Shown: positions 23,222 through 24,022 of the stretch, piece after piece | How the letters are laid out: each line of letters starts with the position of its first letter | Position numbering within the stretch: the stretch's first letter is position 1 | Assembly (NCBI GenBank): GCA_050014415.1 | Contig: JBEKDJ010000040.1 | Coordinates: forward strand, 1-24,022 | Direction: 5' to 3' | From: JBEKDJ01 sp050014415 | GTDB lineage: Bacteria; Desulfobacterota; BSN033; UBA1163 | DNA length: 24,022 nucleotides | The notes under the pieces: generated by a model | Seen by the model: only the letters and a program-made list of their open reading frames with translations | Database searches by the model: none | What the model was told of the DNA's origin: nothing | Program-made: the position numbers and the translations under genes

Positions 23222-23250
23222 ATTATAAGGGAAAGGGCAGGGCGAGTCAA
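23222..23250 (-). promoter_or_regulatory. Sigma70-type promoter of the ATP-grasp/fwdD unit
   Basis: On the complement TTGACT (23245-23250) is followed after exactly 17 bases by a perfect TATAAT (23222-23227). Transcription would begin near 23215 and give a leader of about 115 nt before the ATG at 23099. Confidence 0.65.
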
Positions 23251-23273
23251 CTGGAACGGGCTTTGCGAAGTAG

Positions 23274-23402
23274 AAATGTCCCCTTAACTGCTTAAGTTAA
23301 AATGTCCCCATGGAACAGGAGAAGATATTGATGAGGCAGAGGGAGTTAAAGCGGTGGCATCTAATAAGAAAACAGGTTCAGGTCTATTTTATTAGCATTT
23401 AG
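23274..23402 (+). pseudogene. Decayed insertion-sequence start (transposase N-terminal fragment)
   Basis: Two direct copies of AAATGTCCCC (23274-23283 and 23300-23309) flank TTAACTGCTTAAGTTAA. An ATG at 23310 opens a 30-codon frame, MEQEKILMRQRELKRWHLIR and onward, resembling the first residues of helix-turn-helix transposases of the ISNCY type, then stops at TAG 23400-23402. TGTCCCC strings are common at the ends of such elements. Only the beginning remains, with no catalytic domain. The assignment rests on resemblance of a short stretch. Confidence 0.4.
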
Positions 23403-23522
23403 TCTTTTGCACTTAAGATTCTGCTGACGGAAGTAAAATGTATCCTTAGATGGTCGGCAACCTCCCTCTAAGTGTATCCATGCTCTAAAACTGCCTTGCC
23501 TATACTCTTGTTTCTCTTCTGT

Positions 23523-24022
23523 CTATCTCCAAACACCTCCCGATCTAAAAATGTCTCTCAAAGGAGGTTTGTTCTTGAATCGCTGGCTCTTCACTATCTC
23601 CGGAATCTGTTTTCTTCCTCTCACGTAGTCATTAAGGCTCTCTATGAAATCACCCTCCCCCAAAACACTCTGCCCCCTCACACTATTCCAAATCGATTCA
23701 ACCCCAATTCCGTCCCTGACAAATCTCCTATAGCCAGCCTCTGCTATCTTCCTTTCCGAACCAAACTGGCCTAATACCCAATCTACCACAAGACATGGGT
23801 TAAGTTTCTTCCGTCCGGCTGTTGCCCCATAGCTGCTCCAGATCCATTCTCCAGGCTTCTGCACCCTCTTCGCCCGGACCGGATTGAGTACCACATATCG
23901 GCACGCCTCAAGAAGATGACTATCCTTCTGCAGTAACAGTGCCTTGAACCTTCCCTGAAAGAGATGCCCCACCCTATCATGCCGCTTGTTGAATCTTTGC
24001 GTATAGATACCGTTCAACTGTC
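23523..24022 (-). mobile_element. Y1 (REP-associated type) transposase gene, 3' part, runs off the window
   Basis: The frame is open to the right edge, so the true start and the N-terminal HUH motif are outside. The visible 166 residues include LNGIYTQRFNKRHDRVGHLF, QGRFKALLLQKDSHLLEACR, YVVLNPVRAKRV and WIWSSYGA, the hallmark string of REP-associated tyrosine (Y1_Tnp/IS200-like) transposases that act on single-stranded DNA hairpins. The C-terminal part (DWVLGQFG; YRRFVRDGIG; RGQSVLGEGDFIESL) is also usual for this group. Stop is TAG at 23523. No obvious flanking REP hairpins are seen. These genes are often single-copy domesticated elements. Confidence 0.88.

Larger units (their letters stand above)
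23100..23522. other. Upstream region of the ATP-grasp/fwdD unit and mobile-element debris
   Basis: About 420 bases with no intact gene. From left to right it holds a 9-bp inverted repeat in the leader, the promoter of the ATP-grasp/fwdD unit, and a decayed insertion-sequence start. The last 120 bases before the Y1 transposase stop hold nothing I can name. Confidence 0.5.

Noticed and set aside
1..24022. CRISPR arrays, tRNA or rRNA genes
   Set aside because: No regularly spaced repeats were seen, and no tRNA cloverleaf or rRNA-like sequence was recognised on either strand by eye.

Overview
The window looks like a chromosomal segment from a Gram-negative bacterium. Evidence includes a lipoprotein signal on a large protease, a GspA/GspB type II secretion pair, the end of a LivF transporter gene and bacterial-type ribosome binding sites. 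I cannot place it in a phylum; an uncultured, possibly anaerobic proteobacterial or Desulfobacterota-like lineage is a guess.

The main content is a tetrahydromethanopterin (H4MPT)/methanofuran C1 pathway split into two convergent halves. On the + strand at 1.0-4.1 kb are fae (formaldehyde-activating enzyme), mtdB (methylene-H4MPT dehydrogenase) and a DUF1464 kinase-fold gene. On the - strand, read from right to left between 23.1 and 13.8 kb, are an ATP-grasp ligase, fwdD, then fhcB, fhcA, fhcD (ftr), fhcC, mch, a RimK/MptN-like ATP-grasp ligase and a CitG-like gene. Together they encode formaldehyde -> methylene-H4MPT -> methenyl-H4MPT -> formyl-H4MPT -> formylmethanofuran -> CO2 (or the reverse), plus candidate genes for making or modifying the cofactors.

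The most notable point is that the FhcB/FwdB subunit keeps the four N-terminal Fe-S cysteines and the active-site cysteine that binds Mo/W in archaeal formylmethanofuran dehydrogenase, and a separate FwdD (molybdopterin-dinucleotide-binding) subunit is present. Aerobic methylotroph Fhc enzymes are hydrolases lacking these features. This bacterium therefore seems to encode a redox-active enzyme in a methylotroph-like gene order, with Ftr inside the operon.

Between the two halves (4.1-13.5 kb) lie genes with no obvious C1 role: an ABC-type AAA ATPase (+), gspB/gspA (-), an acyl-CoA ligase, zinc alcohol dehydrogenase and flavodoxin/ferredoxin protein (+), and a serine protease lipoprotein (-) flanked by a short direct repeat. 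The right edge carries a decayed insertion-sequence fragment and the 3' part of a Y1 (REP-type) transposase gene.

Several non-coding signals are visible: a TTGACA-N18-TATAAG promoter 700 bp before fae, a TTGACT-N17-TATAAT promoter before the ATP-grasp/fwdD unit, hairpins between fae and mtdB, and a structured 267-bp gap between fwdD and fhcB. No tRNA, rRNA or CRISPR array was seen.
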